Shown: positions 16,182 to 24,529 of the stretch, one piece after another | How positions within the stretch are numbered: position 1 is the first letter of the stretch | How the letters are laid out: every line of letters starts with the position of its first letter | Assembly (NCBI GenBank): GCA_964624475.1 | Contig: CAZUYC010000042.1 | Location: forward strand, 1-64,000 | Source of the DNA: CAZUYC01 sp964624475 | GTDB lineage: Bacteria > Myxococcota_A > UBA9160 > SMWR01 | DNA: 64,000 bases | Direction of reading: 5' to 3' | Notes under the pieces: generated by a model | What the model was told of the DNA's origin: nothing | Database searches by the model: none | Seen by the model: only the letters and a program-made list of their open reading frames with translations | Program-made: the position numbers and the translations under genes

Positions 16182-16216
16182 GGGCCGCGAAGGCCGATCC
16201 CGAGGGAGCGCCGCTC

Positions 16217-16900
16217 GTGAAGGGGAGACCCGAACGGATCCACTCGGCGTACCTGTTTCCGTCGATCGTCCTCGTGCTCGTCGCCCAGCCGATCGTCGCC
16301 TCGATCTCCGCCACCGGGTCGGAGCTCCTTGCCTTCCCGTTCGCGGTGGCGCTGGTGGCCGGCATCTGGAGCCTCGACCGCCGGGGCTTCTGGTTCCGCG
16401 TGAGCCTCGGCCTCGGCCTCGCGACGTTCGTGATGACGGGTGCGGGTGCATTGATCCCCCATCGTGCATCGGAGCTCTCGGGCATCGCATGCCTCGCCGC
16501 GCTCGGCGCGATCTGCGCCGTGCTCGGCATCCGCTGGCTCTTCGTCGCCCCCCGCGTCACCGTCGAGAGCCTGCTCGCGGCGCTGAGCGTCTACCTCCTG
16601 ATCGGGATCACCTTCGGCATCGTCCACATCGGCCTCTACGCGCGCGATCCCGCCTGGTACCACGGCGTGAGCCCCGGCGGGGAATCCGCGGAGACGGCCG
16701 AGCTCATCTACTTCAGCCTCGGCACGCTCACGACCTCCGCCTACGGGGACGTCGTGCCCGCGCATCCGCTCTCGCGCCTGCTCTGCAACGTCGAGGCCGT
16801 GATCGGGCAGATGTACATGGCCGTGCTGGTGGCGACGCTGGTGGGCGCCTACGCGACGGGTCGGGCGGGCCCGGGCGGCGGGAACGCGGGTCGGTCGTAG
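16217..16900 (+). CDS. two-pore-helix potassium-channel-like membrane protein with altered filter
   Basis: 227 residues from GTG 16217 (GAGGGAG upstream; a GTG at 16175 is the alternative). It has about five hydrophobic helices, then a pore region LIYFSLGTLTTSAYGDVVP (about 163-181) followed by a last helix. The region is the Ion_trans_2 pore, but the filter reads T-S-A-Y-G-D where K+ channels have T-V-G-Y-G-D: the first glycine is alanine (A175). That carbonyl normally lines the pore. The protein may conduct differently or be regulatory. There is no cytoplasmic RCK domain. The 3' end overlaps the convergent small lipoprotein by 52 bases. Confidence 0.78.
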   Translation: MKGRPERIHSAYLFPSIVLVLVAQPIVASISATGSELLAFPFAVALVAGIWSLDRRGFWFRVSLGLGLATFVMTGAGALIPHRASELSGIACLAALGAICAVLGIRWLFVAPRVTVESLLAALSVYLLIGITFGIVHIGLYARDPAWYHGVSPGGESAETAELIYFSLGTLTTSAYGDVVPAHPLSRLLCNVEAVIGQMYMAVLVATLVGAYATGRAGPGGGNAGRS

Positions 16901-17043
16901 CCAGCCGAGCGCGGCCGCGGCAGGTAACCCTGGTACGCGCTCGCCCCGGTGACGCTGGTGCTCGCGCAGCCGAGGCCCGCCGCCAGAGCCAGCGCGGCGC
17001 CGACTCCATGGACTCCGCTTCGATCCGTAGCGCAGGGCTTCAT
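16849..17043 (-). CDS. small lipoprotein with leader shared with another gene
   Basis: 64 residues. ATG 17043 overlaps the TGA of the AraC-family gene (TGATG) and is preceded by GGGAGG. A signal peptide ends LAAGLGC, then the mature part is a short proline- and glycine-rich tail (RPAFPPPGPARPVA). The ribosome site and first codons (ACCGATCGGGAGG then ATGAAGCCCTG) closely match those of the gene starting at 28197. A site like the repeated AraC-type motif lies at 17111-17126 with a TACACT hexamer between it and the start. Function unknown. Confidence 0.55.
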   Translation of the reverse strand: MKPCATDRSGVHGVGAALALAAGLGCASTSVTGASAYQGYLPRPRSAGYDRPAFPPPGPARPVA

Positions 17044-18194
17044 CACGGCCTCCCGATCGGTACCCACCGATAGCGGGCGGCCCGAGTGTACCCGGCTGCT
17101 CCCGCAAGGGCTTGACAGTTCTCGCCACGACGGCGGCCGCGATCCTCCCGGCACCCGCTCGGCGTGGTCCCCGACCAGCGCCGGAAGGCGCGGGTGAAGG
17201 CGCTCGCGTCCGCGTAGCCGAGGGTCGCCGAGATCTCGAGGAGCGGCATCTTCGTGTGCTCGACGAGCTGGCGCGCGATCTCGAAGCGCGTCTCCTCGAC
17301 GAGCCGGTGGAGGCTCGTGCCCCGCGCCTGGAGGCGGCGGTTCAAGGTCCGCCGATGCAGCTCGAGGCGCTCCGCCACCTCCTCGACGGACCCCTTCCCG
17401 CCCAGGAGCAACGTGCGCAGCATCCGGCGCAGATCCGCGACGAGGTCTCCCTCGGCTCGCCCTTCGAGCGCTTCGACGCGCCGCCGGAGGCGGTGGTAGG
17501 CTGACGAGTCGGCCGCGCTCGATCGGCGCCCGAGCCAGGACGCCGGGAAGACGAGCGCCGTTCGCTCGGCATCGAAGTGAAGCGGCGCCTCGAAGACCCG
17601 GTAGAAGGGACGCAGGTCCACGGGCTTGCTGTGGCAGAAACGCACTTCGGTCGCCCGCCAGCCGCGGCCGCAGAGGGTTCTCATCGCGTTCATCGCGATG
17701 GCGATCGCGCCGTCGTGGATCTGGTCGCTCCACTCGACGCCCGCCTGGCAGACCTCGTAGCCGAGCGTCGCCACACGTCCCTGCACCAGCAGCGACGAGA
17801 CCGCCCCGCGATCCCGGAGGTGCTGGTGGGCGGTCAGGTTGTGAAGCGCGGTGCCGACATCCGGGGAGCTCTGGGTCAGGAGCCCGACCAGGCCGAGCGA
17901 GGCCAGTCCGGAGCGCTGCCCGACGAGCAGCCCGAAGTGGGGGCAGCCGGTTCTCACCACGGCGCGACCGAGCAGCCGGCCGAGGGCCGCGATGGGGATC
18001 TCGTTCGCGGGATCGTCGAAGAGCCTCGGATCGAGGCCGGCTTCGGCGAGGAAGGCATCGGGAACGACGCCGAGCTCCCGCAGGAGCGGCGGGATGCTGG
18101 TGATCGCATCGACCCGTACCATGCCCTCGGCCACGGGCGGCGGACCGTCGTCGACGTCGGCCGGGAAGGGGCGGCGCGGGGCTGTTGCCGTCAT
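17043..18194 (-). CDS. AraC-family transcriptional regulator
   Basis: 383 residues. The N-terminal half (about 25-215) is the Arabinose_bd-type ligand domain found in OruR/ArgR-like regulators (LLRELGVVPDAFLAEAGLDP, CPHFGLLVGQR). The C-terminal AraC DNA-binding domain spans about 255-350, with SVEEVAERLELHRRTLNRRL for the first HTH and EISATLGYADASAFTRAFRR for the second, ending GTTPSG. A 33-residue tail follows (to WVPIGRP) that family members normally lack; it runs across what looks like the promoter of the downstream lipoprotein. The gene is divergent from the 18300 operon, with a palindromic AraC-type site between them. It probably controls that operon and the sites at 26955 and 28294. 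Confidence 0.88.
   Translation of the reverse strand: MTATAPRRPFPADVDDGPPPVAEGMVRVDAITSIPPLLRELGVVPDAFLAEAGLDPRLFDDPANEIPIAALGRLLGRAVVRTGCPHFGLLVGQRSGLASLGLVGLLTQSSPDVGTALHNLTAHQHLRDRGAVSSLLVQGRVATLGYEVCQAGVEWSDQIHDGAIAIAMNAMRTLCGRGWRATEVRFCHSKPVDLRPFYRVFEAPLHFDAERTALVFPASWLGRRSSAADSSAYHRLRRRVEALEGRAEGDLVADLRRMLRTLLLGGKGSVEEVAERLELHRRTLNRRLQARGTSLHRLVEETRFEIARQLVEHTKMPLLEISATLGYADASAFTRAFRRWSGTTPSGCREDRGRRRGENCQALAGAAGYTRAARYRWVPIGRP
17111..17126 (-). promoter_or_regulatory. AraC-type site, weakest copy
   Basis: On the minus strand GGCGAGAACTGTCAAG, matching the other three copies at 11 to 12 of 16 positions and conserving CG, AA, TG and CAAG at the same offsets. It lies inside the 3' end of the AraC-family gene, about 70-80 bases before the small lipoprotein start, in the same orientation and at about the same distance as the copies before 18300 and 28359. 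Confidence 0.4.
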
Positions 18195-18229
18195 CCGGGG
18201 GGCTCTCGGCGCGGCATTCTGGGGGAAGC

Positions 18230-18245
18230 GTCGCAAAATGGCAAG
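18230..18245 (+). promoter_or_regulatory. AraC-type operator, copy upstream of the outer-membrane protein operon
   Basis: GTCGCAAAATGGCAAG, embedded in CGTCGC-N10-GCGACG, an inverted repeat. It is 70 bases upstream of the ATG at 18300 and lies between that gene and the divergent AraC-family gene. The match with the copy at 28294 continues for another 20 bases (CGACGATCGC then CGCAT). The TGTCGC-type half site is known for Pseudomonas ArgR/OruR-class AraC proteins. Confidence 0.65.
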
Positions 18246-18299
18246 CGACGATCGCGCGCATGCTGGATCATGTGGGGTCGCTTGGAAGGGAGAATCGGG

Positions 18300-19139
18300 A
18301 TGCTGCGGCGCTTCGACTCGATCGGAAGGCTCCGGCGTGCGGCTCTCGCCGCGGCGTGGGGCGTGGCTTCCGCGGCGGCTTTCGACGTCTCGGCCGCGCC
18401 TCCGCCCGCGAAGGAATGGGAGGTGGAGATCGCTCCCTACGGCTGGCTCGCGCTCGCCCATGGGCAGGTGGATACGCCCCGGGGCAAGCAGGAGTTCACG
18501 ATCGATGCGCACGACGTGCTGAAGGCCTTCGACCTCGCGGCGGCGGGCACCGTCAAGGCGCGCTGGCGGCGCTTCGTCTTCCTGACCGACGTCTTCTGGG
18601 CCAAACTCTCGGTCGACGACGCGGTCGGGGATAGCCTCGTCAGCTTCGACCTGACGCAGAAGCTCGGCTGGTTCGAGGCGCTCGGCGGCTACCGGGTCTA
18701 CGAGCGCCCGGGCGGGCTCTTCGGGACACCCTCCCCGACGGAGCAGCGCATCTTCGGAGTCGACCTCCTCGCGGGGCTCACCTACAGCTGGGTGGACGTG
18801 CGGCTCAAGGTCTCGCGCGATCCGGGCTCCGTGATTCCTGCGCTGCAGCGCACGCTCCGGCCCACGGACGACTGGGTGGCCCCGTACCTCGCCGCTCGCC
18901 TGCTGAACGACTTCACCCCCCGCCTCCGCCACGAGACGCTCCTCGGCCTCGGCGCCTTCGGCGTGGGCGACGCGCCGAACCTCGCGTGGCAGGTGAAGAG
19001 CCTCTTCTCGTACGCGATCTCGGAGCACTGGCGTCTCACGGCGGGCTACCGAGCCCTCGGTTTTCGCGACGACAATCTCGACATGACCTTCCACGGCCCG
19101 ATGCTGGGCGGCGCCTTTCACTTCGGAGGGGGGGGATGA
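18300..19139 (+). CDS. predicted outer-membrane beta-barrel protein
   Basis: 279 residues with an N-terminal signal (cleavage near AFDVSAA). The mature protein is built of alternating polar/hydrophobic strands with aromatic girdle residues (WEVEIAPYGWLALAHG, KLGWFEALGGYRVYE, YSWVDVRLKV, YAISEHWRLTAGYRALGF) and ends with a strand of alternating hydrophobics, all features of an 8- to 12-stranded barrel. No named family is recognised beyond similarity in style to OmpW/MipA-like proteins. It starts 70 bases after the AraC-type site and its stop overlaps the next gene's start region. It is probably the first gene of an operon reaching to pqiC at 24520. Confidence 0.75.
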   Translation: MLRRFDSIGRLRRAALAAAWGVASAAAFDVSAAPPPAKEWEVEIAPYGWLALAHGQVDTPRGKQEFTIDAHDVLKAFDLAAAGTVKARWRRFVFLTDVFWAKLSVDDAVGDSLVSFDLTQKLGWFEALGGYRVYERPGGLFGTPSPTEQRIFGVDLLAGLTYSWVDVRLKVSRDPGSVIPALQRTLRPTDDWVAPYLAARLLNDFTPRLRHETLLGLGAFGVGDAPNLAWQVKSLFSYAISEHWRLTAGYRALGFRDDNLDMTFHGPMLGGAFHFGGGG

Positions 19140-19903
19140 CGATGCGAGCGAGGACGGGTTGCATCGGAGCCTTGCTGGCGATCGCGTTCGCGCTGTCGGC
19201 TGCTCCGGCGCGGGCCGCGGAGGCGAAGACTCCGGCGGGGCCGCCGCACGCGGAGGACGTGCTGCGCGCGATGTCGAACTACCTGGCCAAGCAGAAGGCC
19301 TTCTCCTACCATGCCGAGGTCGAGTTCGACCAGCTCCTGCCCGGGGGTCCCAAGGTGCGGCTCGCCGGCGCCGTGGATGTCTCGGTGGCCCGTCCGGGTC
19401 GCCTCGTCGTCGACTACCGCGACGACATCTCGGACCGCGTCGTGTGGTTCGAGAATGGCCGCGTCACGCTCTTCGATCCGGTGGCCGGGACCTACGCGCA
19501 GGTCTCCGGGCCGAAGGACATCGACGGGATGGTCGCCAAGCTCGAGAAGGAGTACGGCGTCGCACTGCCCCTCGGCGAGCTCGCGGAGAGCGATCCGCAC
19601 GCGGTGCTGACCCGCGGCGTTGACCTCGCCCACTACGTCGGGGTGCACAACGTCGAGGGGGTCCACTGCCACCACGTCGTACTCCAGCGCAAGGACCTCG
19701 ACCTCCAGGTCTTCGTCGAGGTCGGCGAGAAGCCGCTCGTGCGCAAGCTCGTGTTCGAGTATCCGGAGCGAGCGGGCTCGCCGCAGTACACGGCATCGAT
19801 CACGGAGTGGAGCTTCGAGGCGCCGAAGTCGGAGCTCTTCGCGCCGAAGGTCCCGAAGGAAGCGGCCAGGGTCGACTTCCTTCCGATCGGGGAGGGCCGC
19901 TGA
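19136..19903 (+). CDS. DUF2092 periplasmic protein
   Basis: 255 residues. A signal peptide ends in PARAAEA. The mature part has AEDVLRAMSNYLAKQKAFSY, VRLAGAVDVSVARPGRLVVD, LFDPVAGTYAQV, YVGVHNVEGVHCHHVVLQRK and SPQYTASITEWSFEA in the order expected for DUF2092, whose members are distant relatives of LolA/LolB-like lipid-binding folds. Such a protein could bind a lipid or lipoprotein in the periplasm. The start overlaps the previous stop region (GGAGG before ATG 19136; ATG 19142 is also possible). Its stop and the next start overlap as TGATG. Its neighbours are an outer-membrane protein and the pqi transport genes. Confidence 0.85.
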   Translation: MTMRARTGCIGALLAIAFALSAAPARAAEAKTPAGPPHAEDVLRAMSNYLAKQKAFSYHAEVEFDQLLPGGPKVRLAGAVDVSVARPGRLVVDYRDDISDRVVWFENGRVTLFDPVAGTYAQVSGPKDIDGMVAKLEKEYGVALPLGELAESDPHAVLTRGVDLAHYVGVHNVEGVHCHHVVLQRKDLDLQVFVEVGEKPLVRKLVFEYPERAGSPQYTASITEWSFEAPKSELFAPKVPKEAARVDFLPIGEGR

Positions 19904-20946
19904 TGAGGATCGAGAACCGGGATCTGTGGAGCCGGCGTCCGGTCTGGCGCCTCGGGGCGGCCCTGCTCGCCTTTCTGTTCGCGCTGACCTCCGACGCGGT
20001 GGCCCGCGGCGGCTTCGGCGGGGGCGGCGGGGGCGGCGGGGGACACAGCTTCGGGGGCGGCGGAGGTGGTTTCGGTGGAGGAGGCGGTGGCTTCGGCGGC
20101 TCCCACGGCGGCGGATCTGGCGGCGGGGGCTTCGGCGGCGGAAGCTCGCGCTCGGGCGGCTGGGGTGGCGGCGGCGGATCTGGCGGCGGCTCGGGGGGAC
20201 ACGGTGCGGCGGCATCGCAATCCGGCCAGTCCGGCGGGGGCCAGCGTCCGTCCGGGTCCGGCCAGGGCGAGCAGGACGCGAGCCAGAACCAGTCCCAACG
20301 CCAGAGCTCCGCGTCGTCCAACCAGCAGAGCCGCCAGTCGACCGGCCAGTCCATGCAGCAGCAGCGCGATTCGACCGGGGAGTCCATGCAGTCGAGCGCG
20401 CAGAACTACCACGGCGGCTCGTATACGCAGAACAACTACTACGGCGGCTCTGGGTGCTGCAGCAGCAGCAGCAACGCTGGATGGGCCGCCGCGGGTGGAC
20501 TGGCCGTGGGGATGGTGCTCGGCGCGGCCGTCGCGTCCACGCCCCCGAGCTCGACGACGGTGATCGTCGAGGGCGCTCCCTATCAGTACGCGAACGGGGT
20601 CTACTACGCGCCGGCACCGTCGGGCTCCGGCTACGTCGTGGTGCAGGCGCCGCCGGGGGCCGCGGTTTCCACGCTGCCGCCGGCGGCGGTCACGGTGCAG
20701 GCCAACGGGCAGAGCTACGAGTACCTGAACGGCGTCTTCTACCAGGCGAGCTACACGCCGAGCGGCCAGCTCAGCTACACGGTGGTCCAGGCACCGATGG
20801 GCGCCACCGTCTACTCGCTCCCGCAGGGTGTCAAGCCGAACAACGTCGGCGGCGCGGCGTACTACAACTACGGGAGCACCTGGTTCCGGACCTTCTACAG
20901 CGGGAACGAGACGGCCTACATGGTCGTCCAGAATCCGCTGGCCTGA
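19903..20946 (+). CDS. glycine-rich exported protein with DUF6515-type C-terminus
   Basis: 347 residues. After a signal peptide (ending SDAVARG), residues 35-105 are almost pure glycine with serine and phenylalanine. The region to about residue 170 is glutamine/serine-rich. A single membrane-like segment (GWAAAGGLAVGMVLGAAVAS) follows, then two repeats of a beta motif: YANGVYYAPAPSGSGYVVVQ and YLNGVFYQASYTPSGQLSY, each followed by xxPxGAxVxxLP. These repeats match DUF6515. The glycine tract may anchor or polymerise on the cell surface. The family function is unknown. It is coupled to the DUF2092 gene by TGATG and lies 113 bases before the first pqiA-type gene. Confidence 0.78.
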   Translation: MRIENRDLWSRRPVWRLGAALLAFLFALTSDAVARGGFGGGGGGGGGHSFGGGGGGFGGGGGGFGGSHGGGSGGGGFGGGSSRSGGWGGGGGSGGGSGGHGAAASQSGQSGGGQRPSGSGQGEQDASQNQSQRQSSASSNQQSRQSTGQSMQQQRDSTGESMQSSAQNYHGGSYTQNNYYGGSGCCSSSSNAGWAAAGGLAVGMVLGAAVASTPPSSTTVIVEGAPYQYANGVYYAPAPSGSGYVVVQAPPGAAVSTLPPAAVTVQANGQSYEYLNGVFYQASYTPSGQLSYTVVQAPMGATVYSLPQGVKPNNVGGAAYYNYGSTWFRTFYSGNETAYMVVQNPLA

Positions 20947-21059
20947 ACGGGGCACCCGCGCCGCCCGACGGGGAGGCGGCGCTCCCGCGGCGGCAGCGTG
21001 GGGAGTCACGGACCGACCGGAGCTTGCGCCTCGGCTCGAAGGTGAGGTTGTATCGAGAG

Positions 21060-21734
21060 GTGCACAACCAGCCGCTCGCCGACGCCTCGCTCCTCGCCTG
21101 CCCGGACTGCGACCTGGTGCAGCGCCTTCCGGATCTCGAGCCGGGAGCGTCCGCGCGCTGCCCCCGCTGCGACCTGGAGCTGTGGCGGCGCCGCGACGAC
21201 TCGCGTCACCGGACGCTCCCGCTGACGCTCGCCGCCGCGGTCCTCTACCTGGTCGCGAACGCCTTTCCCATGCTGAGCCTCACCGCCCTCGGGCGCGAGG
21301 CCTCGACGACGGTGCTCGGAGGCGCCGAGCAGCTCTGGCGCGACGGTCTGGAGATCGTCGCGGGGCTCGTGCTCTTCACCGCGGTGATCGCGCCGGCGCT
21401 CCAGATCGGCTTCATGCTGGCGATCCTGCTCGGGGCCCACCGCGAGCGCCCGGCGAGCTGGGTGGGAACGCTCCTCCGCCACCACCCGACCACCCGGATC
21501 TGGAGCATGATCGAGGTCATGATGCTCGGCGTGCTGGTCGCCCTGATCAAGATCGCGGAGCTCGCGACGGTGATCCCGGGAGTGGCGATGTTCGCGCTCG
21601 GGGGGCTCGTCTTCCTGCTCGCCGCGATCCAGGCGAGCTTCGACCCCCGGCAGGTGTGGGAGCGCGTCGAGTGGGCGGAGGCCAGGGCGCGGGGAGCCGG
21701 CGCCTCGGAGCGGATGGCCGAGGCGACGCCGTGA
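21060..21734 (+). CDS. pqiA: PqiA N-terminal-half-like membrane protein
   Basis: About 224 residues; the start is uncertain (GTG 21060 chosen over GTG 21042 by comparison with the paralogue at 36304). A zinc-ribbon-like pair of Cys motifs (CPDCDL, CPRCDL) is followed by four membrane helices and the segments LVANAFPMLSL, RIWSMIEVMMLGVLVALIKI and FDPRQVWERV. This is one half of the PqiA fold. E. coli PqiA is a single protein with two such halves; here they are separate genes. PqiA is the inner-membrane part of a PqiABC system thought to move lipids between membranes. The next gene overlaps its stop (GTGA). Confidence 0.88.
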   Translation: MHNQPLADASLLACPDCDLVQRLPDLEPGASARCPRCDLELWRRRDDSRHRTLPLTLAAAVLYLVANAFPMLSLTALGREASTTVLGGAEQLWRDGLEIVAGLVLFTAVIAPALQIGFMLAILLGAHRERPASWVGTLLRHHPTTRIWSMIEVMMLGVLVALIKIAELATVIPGVAMFALGGLVFLLAAIQASFDPRQVWERVEWAEARARGAGASERMAEATP

Positions 21735-22381
21735 GCGCGGCCGCCCCGACGGCCCCGAGCGCGATGCAACTCGGTCTCCAGAGCTGCGAGGGCTGCGGCC
21801 TGCTCTCGCGCCCCGCGCCCGGCGAGGAGGAGGGGCGCTGCCCGCGCTGCGACGAGGAGCTCGTGTTCCGCAAGCCCGCGAGCCTGCAACGCACCTGGGC
21901 GTATCTCATCGCCGCGGCGATCTGCTACGTCCCGGCCAACGTCCTCCCGGTGCTGACGACGACCACGGCCACCGGCAGCGACTCCGACACCATCCTGCAA
22001 GGCGTCGTGCTGCTCTGGTCGCCGACCGGGTGGCCGCTCTCGCTCATCGTGCTCGCCGCGAGCATCATGATCCCGAGCGCCAAGATCCTGGCGCTTACCT
22101 ACCTGCTCGTCAGCGTGCAGCGGGGCTCGGTCCAGAACAACGGGCAGCGCGTCCGGCTCTACCGGACGGTCGAGCTGATCGGACGCTGGTCGATGGTCGA
22201 CGTCTTCGTCGACGCCTTCACCGCGGCCCTGGTGCAGCTCCAGCCGCTGATGTCGGTGGCGCCGGCGCCGGGCCTCTTCTTCTTCGCGGCGGTGGTGGTG
22301 CTCACCATGCTCGCGGTCGAATCCTTCGATCCCCGGCTGATCTGGGATCCTTCGAGCTCCCGAGAGGTTCGCCATGCCTGA
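21731..22381 (+). CDS. pqiA: PqiA C-terminal-half-like membrane protein
   Basis: 216 residues from GTG 21731. Cys motifs CEGCGL and CPRCDEE form the second zinc ribbon. Four helices follow, with YVPANVLPVL, YRTVELIGRWSMVDVFVDAF and ESFDPRLIWD, the landmarks of the second half of PqiA. It pairs with the preceding gene to make a complete PqiA. The last eight bases overlap the start of pqiB, and GAGAGG within them serves as the ribosome site. Confidence 0.9.
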   Translation: MSAAAPTAPSAMQLGLQSCEGCGLLSRPAPGEEEGRCPRCDEELVFRKPASLQRTWAYLIAAAICYVPANVLPVLTTTTATGSDSDTILQGVVLLWSPTGWPLSLIVLAASIMIPSAKILALTYLLVSVQRGSVQNNGQRVRLYRTVELIGRWSMVDVFVDAFTAALVQLQPLMSVAPAPGLFFFAAVVVLTMLAVESFDPRLIWDPSSSREVRHA

Positions 22382-23930
22382 GCTCCCCCGAGCCCCCGAG
22401 TCGAGAGCCGTCGCCCGGAAGCGCACGAAGCTCTCCCTGGTCTGGCTCATCCCGATCGTGGCGGCGGCCGCCGGCGCCTGGGTTGCCGTGACCCGGATCC
22501 TGGCCGAGGGCCCCAAGATCACGATCGTCTTCCAGTCGGCCGAGGGACTCGAGGCGGGCAAGACCAAGATCGAGTACAACGGGGTCCAGGTGGGCACCCT
22601 GACCGCGATCGAGCTCTCGGACGACCACCGGAGCGTGATCACGACCGCGCAGATGGCCCCCAAGACGGAGGGATTTCTCGTCGAGGACACGAAGTTCTGG
22701 GTCGTGCGCCCGCGGATCTCGGGCGCCACCGTGTCGGGGCTCGGCACCCTCGTCTCCGGGGCCTACGTCGGCCTGGAGATCGGCACCTCGGCGAAGTCCC
22801 AGCGCCACTTCGAAGCCCTCGAGACGCCGCCGGTGGTGACGGGCGACGCGCCCGGCCGCTTCTTCGTGCTCGAGACCGCCGACCTCGGCTCGCTCGACAA
22901 CGGCACGCCGATCTACTTCCGGCGCCTGCAGGTCGGTGAGGTCGCATCGTATGAGCTCGACAAGGACGGCCAGGGCCTGAGCGTGAAGGTGTTCGTGAAC
23001 GCGCCCTACGACCAGTACGTCACTCCGACCACGCGCTTCTGGCACGCGAGCGGGATCGACCTCTCGCTCTCCGCGAGCGGCCTCAGCGTGCAGACCCAGT
23101 CGGTCGTCTCGATCCTGATCGGGGGCATCGCGTTCGAGACGCCCGCGACCGGCCCGGCCCTGTCGCCGGCCGAGGCGAACACGGTCTTCACCCTCTTCGG
23201 CGACCGGGCGGCGGCCTTCAGGCCGGCGGCCCGCGATCCGCAGACCTACGTGCTCGTCTTCAAGCAATCGGTCCGCGGGCTCGCGGCCGGCGCGCCCGTG
23301 GAGTTCCGCGGCATCCCGGTCGGCGAGGTCGTCGACGTCACCGCGCAGGTCGACCCGAAGACCTTCGAGTTCTCGGTGCCGGTAACCCTCCGACTGGATG
23401 CGGAGCGGCTCGGCGTCAAGGTCCTCGAGCCCGAGCCCGGCGTCGATCGTGAGTCCCTGCGCCGGAAGCTGGTCGACACCTTCGTCTCACGCGGGGTCCG
23501 CGCGCAGCTGCGGACCGGAAACCTGTTGACCGGAGCGCTCTTCGTGGCGCTCGACTTCTTCCCCGACGCTCCCCCCGCGACCGTGAACTGGTCGCAACAG
23601 CCGCCGCAACTGCCGACCATCCCTGGGGAGCTCGAAGCGGTCGAGGCCAGCGTCGTCAGCATCATCAAGAAGCTCGATCAGATCCCCTACAAGGCGATCG
23701 GCGACGACCTGAAGCAGGCGATTGTCGAGCTCGACCGGACGCTCGTGAGCGCGCGCGGCACGCTCGACAACGCCAACACCATGATCGAGCCGAACTCCGT
23801 GCTCGGCGAGCGGCTGGAGGGCACGCTCCAGGAGGTGAGCGGCGCGGCCCGCGCGCTGCGCCTGCTCGCCGACTATCTCGAGCGCCATCCCGAGGCGCTG
23901 ATCCGCGGCAAGACGGGGGAGGCGAAGTGA
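22374..23930 (+). CDS. pqiB: PqiB, three-MCE-domain intermembrane transport protein
   Basis: 518 residues, close to E. coli PqiB. One N-terminal membrane anchor (LVWLIPIVAAAAGAWVAV, about 22-40), then three MCE domains recognisable by EGLEAGKTKIEYNGVQVG, DNGTPIYFRRLQVGEV and LAAGAPVEFRGIPVGEV, then a C-terminal helix with coiled-coil character (about 425-510). Known PqiB forms a hexameric tunnel reaching across the periplasm for lipid transport. The start overlaps the pqiA-type gene and the stop overlaps pqiC, so all four genes form a tight operon. Confidence 0.93.
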   Translation: MPELPRAPESRAVARKRTKLSLVWLIPIVAAAAGAWVAVTRILAEGPKITIVFQSAEGLEAGKTKIEYNGVQVGTLTAIELSDDHRSVITTAQMAPKTEGFLVEDTKFWVVRPRISGATVSGLGTLVSGAYVGLEIGTSAKSQRHFEALETPPVVTGDAPGRFFVLETADLGSLDNGTPIYFRRLQVGEVASYELDKDGQGLSVKVFVNAPYDQYVTPTTRFWHASGIDLSLSASGLSVQTQSVVSILIGGIAFETPATGPALSPAEANTVFTLFGDRAAAFRPAARDPQTYVLVFKQSVRGLAAGAPVEFRGIPVGEVVDVTAQVDPKTFEFSVPVTLRLDAERLGVKVLEPEPGVDRESLRRKLVDTFVSRGVRAQLRTGNLLTGALFVALDFFPDAPPATVNWSQQPPQLPTIPGELEAVEASVVSIIKKLDQIPYKAIGDDLKQAIVELDRTLVSARGTLDNANTMIEPNSVLGERLEGTLQEVSGAARALRLLADYLERHPEALIRGKTGEAK

Positions 23931-24520
23931 TGGCGGGCAGGTTCACGCATTGGCTCCCGATCGCGCTCGTCGCAGCGGCCACGGCCGGCTGCGGGACGTC
24001 GGCGCCGGCGCGCTTCTATACCCTCGAATCCACGGCGACGGCCGGCGTTGCGCCGGCCGCGCGCACCGGCGTCCTGGTCGGCCCGGTGTCCATCCCCGCC
24101 TCGGTCGACCGCTCGGAGTTCGTGGTCCAGATCGCGCCGAACCGCGTCGAGATCGACGAGTTCAACCGCTGGGCCGCGCCGCTCGGCGAGAGCATCGCGC
24201 GCATCGTTGCCGGCGACCTCGCGGTGCTGCTCCAGACACCGGACGTGGCCACCGCGCCTTTCGCGAACTTCGATCCGGCCTACCGGGTGACGATCGACGT
24301 CCAGCGTTTCGACTCGGTCCAGGGCGAGGCGGCGCTGGTCGAGGCGGTCTGGGCCGTGCGCAAGACGGCGGGTGGGGAGACGCGCTCGGGCCGCACGCTC
24401 GCGCGCGAGCAGCTCCAGGGCGAGGGCTTCGAGGCGCTCGCCGCCGCGCACAGCCGCGCGCTCGCGAAGCTCTCCGCCGACATCGCCGCGGCGATCCGGG
24501 CGGCCGCCGACGCTCGCTGA
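23930..24520 (+). CDS. pqiC: PqiC, outer-membrane lipoprotein of the Pqi system
   Basis: 196 residues. The signal peptide ends in the lipobox ATAGC. ARFYTLESTA near the start and GPVSIPASVDRSEFV are the typical ABC_trans_aux (PqiC/YmbA) features; the C-terminal helix is EGFEALAAAHSRALAKLSAD. It is anchored in the outer membrane and caps the PqiB tunnel. ATG 23930 overlaps the pqiB TGA, with GGGGGAGG upstream. The convergent DUF3604 gene ends nine bases further on. Confidence 0.9.
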   Translation: MAGRFTHWLPIALVAAATAGCGTSAPARFYTLESTATAGVAPAARTGVLVGPVSIPASVDRSEFVVQIAPNRVEIDEFNRWAAPLGESIARIVAGDLAVLLQTPDVATAPFANFDPAYRVTIDVQRFDSVQGEAALVEAVWAVRKTAGGETRSGRTLAREQLQGEGFEALAAAHSRALAKLSADIAAAIRAAADAR

Positions 24521-24529
24521 GCGAGTCCG

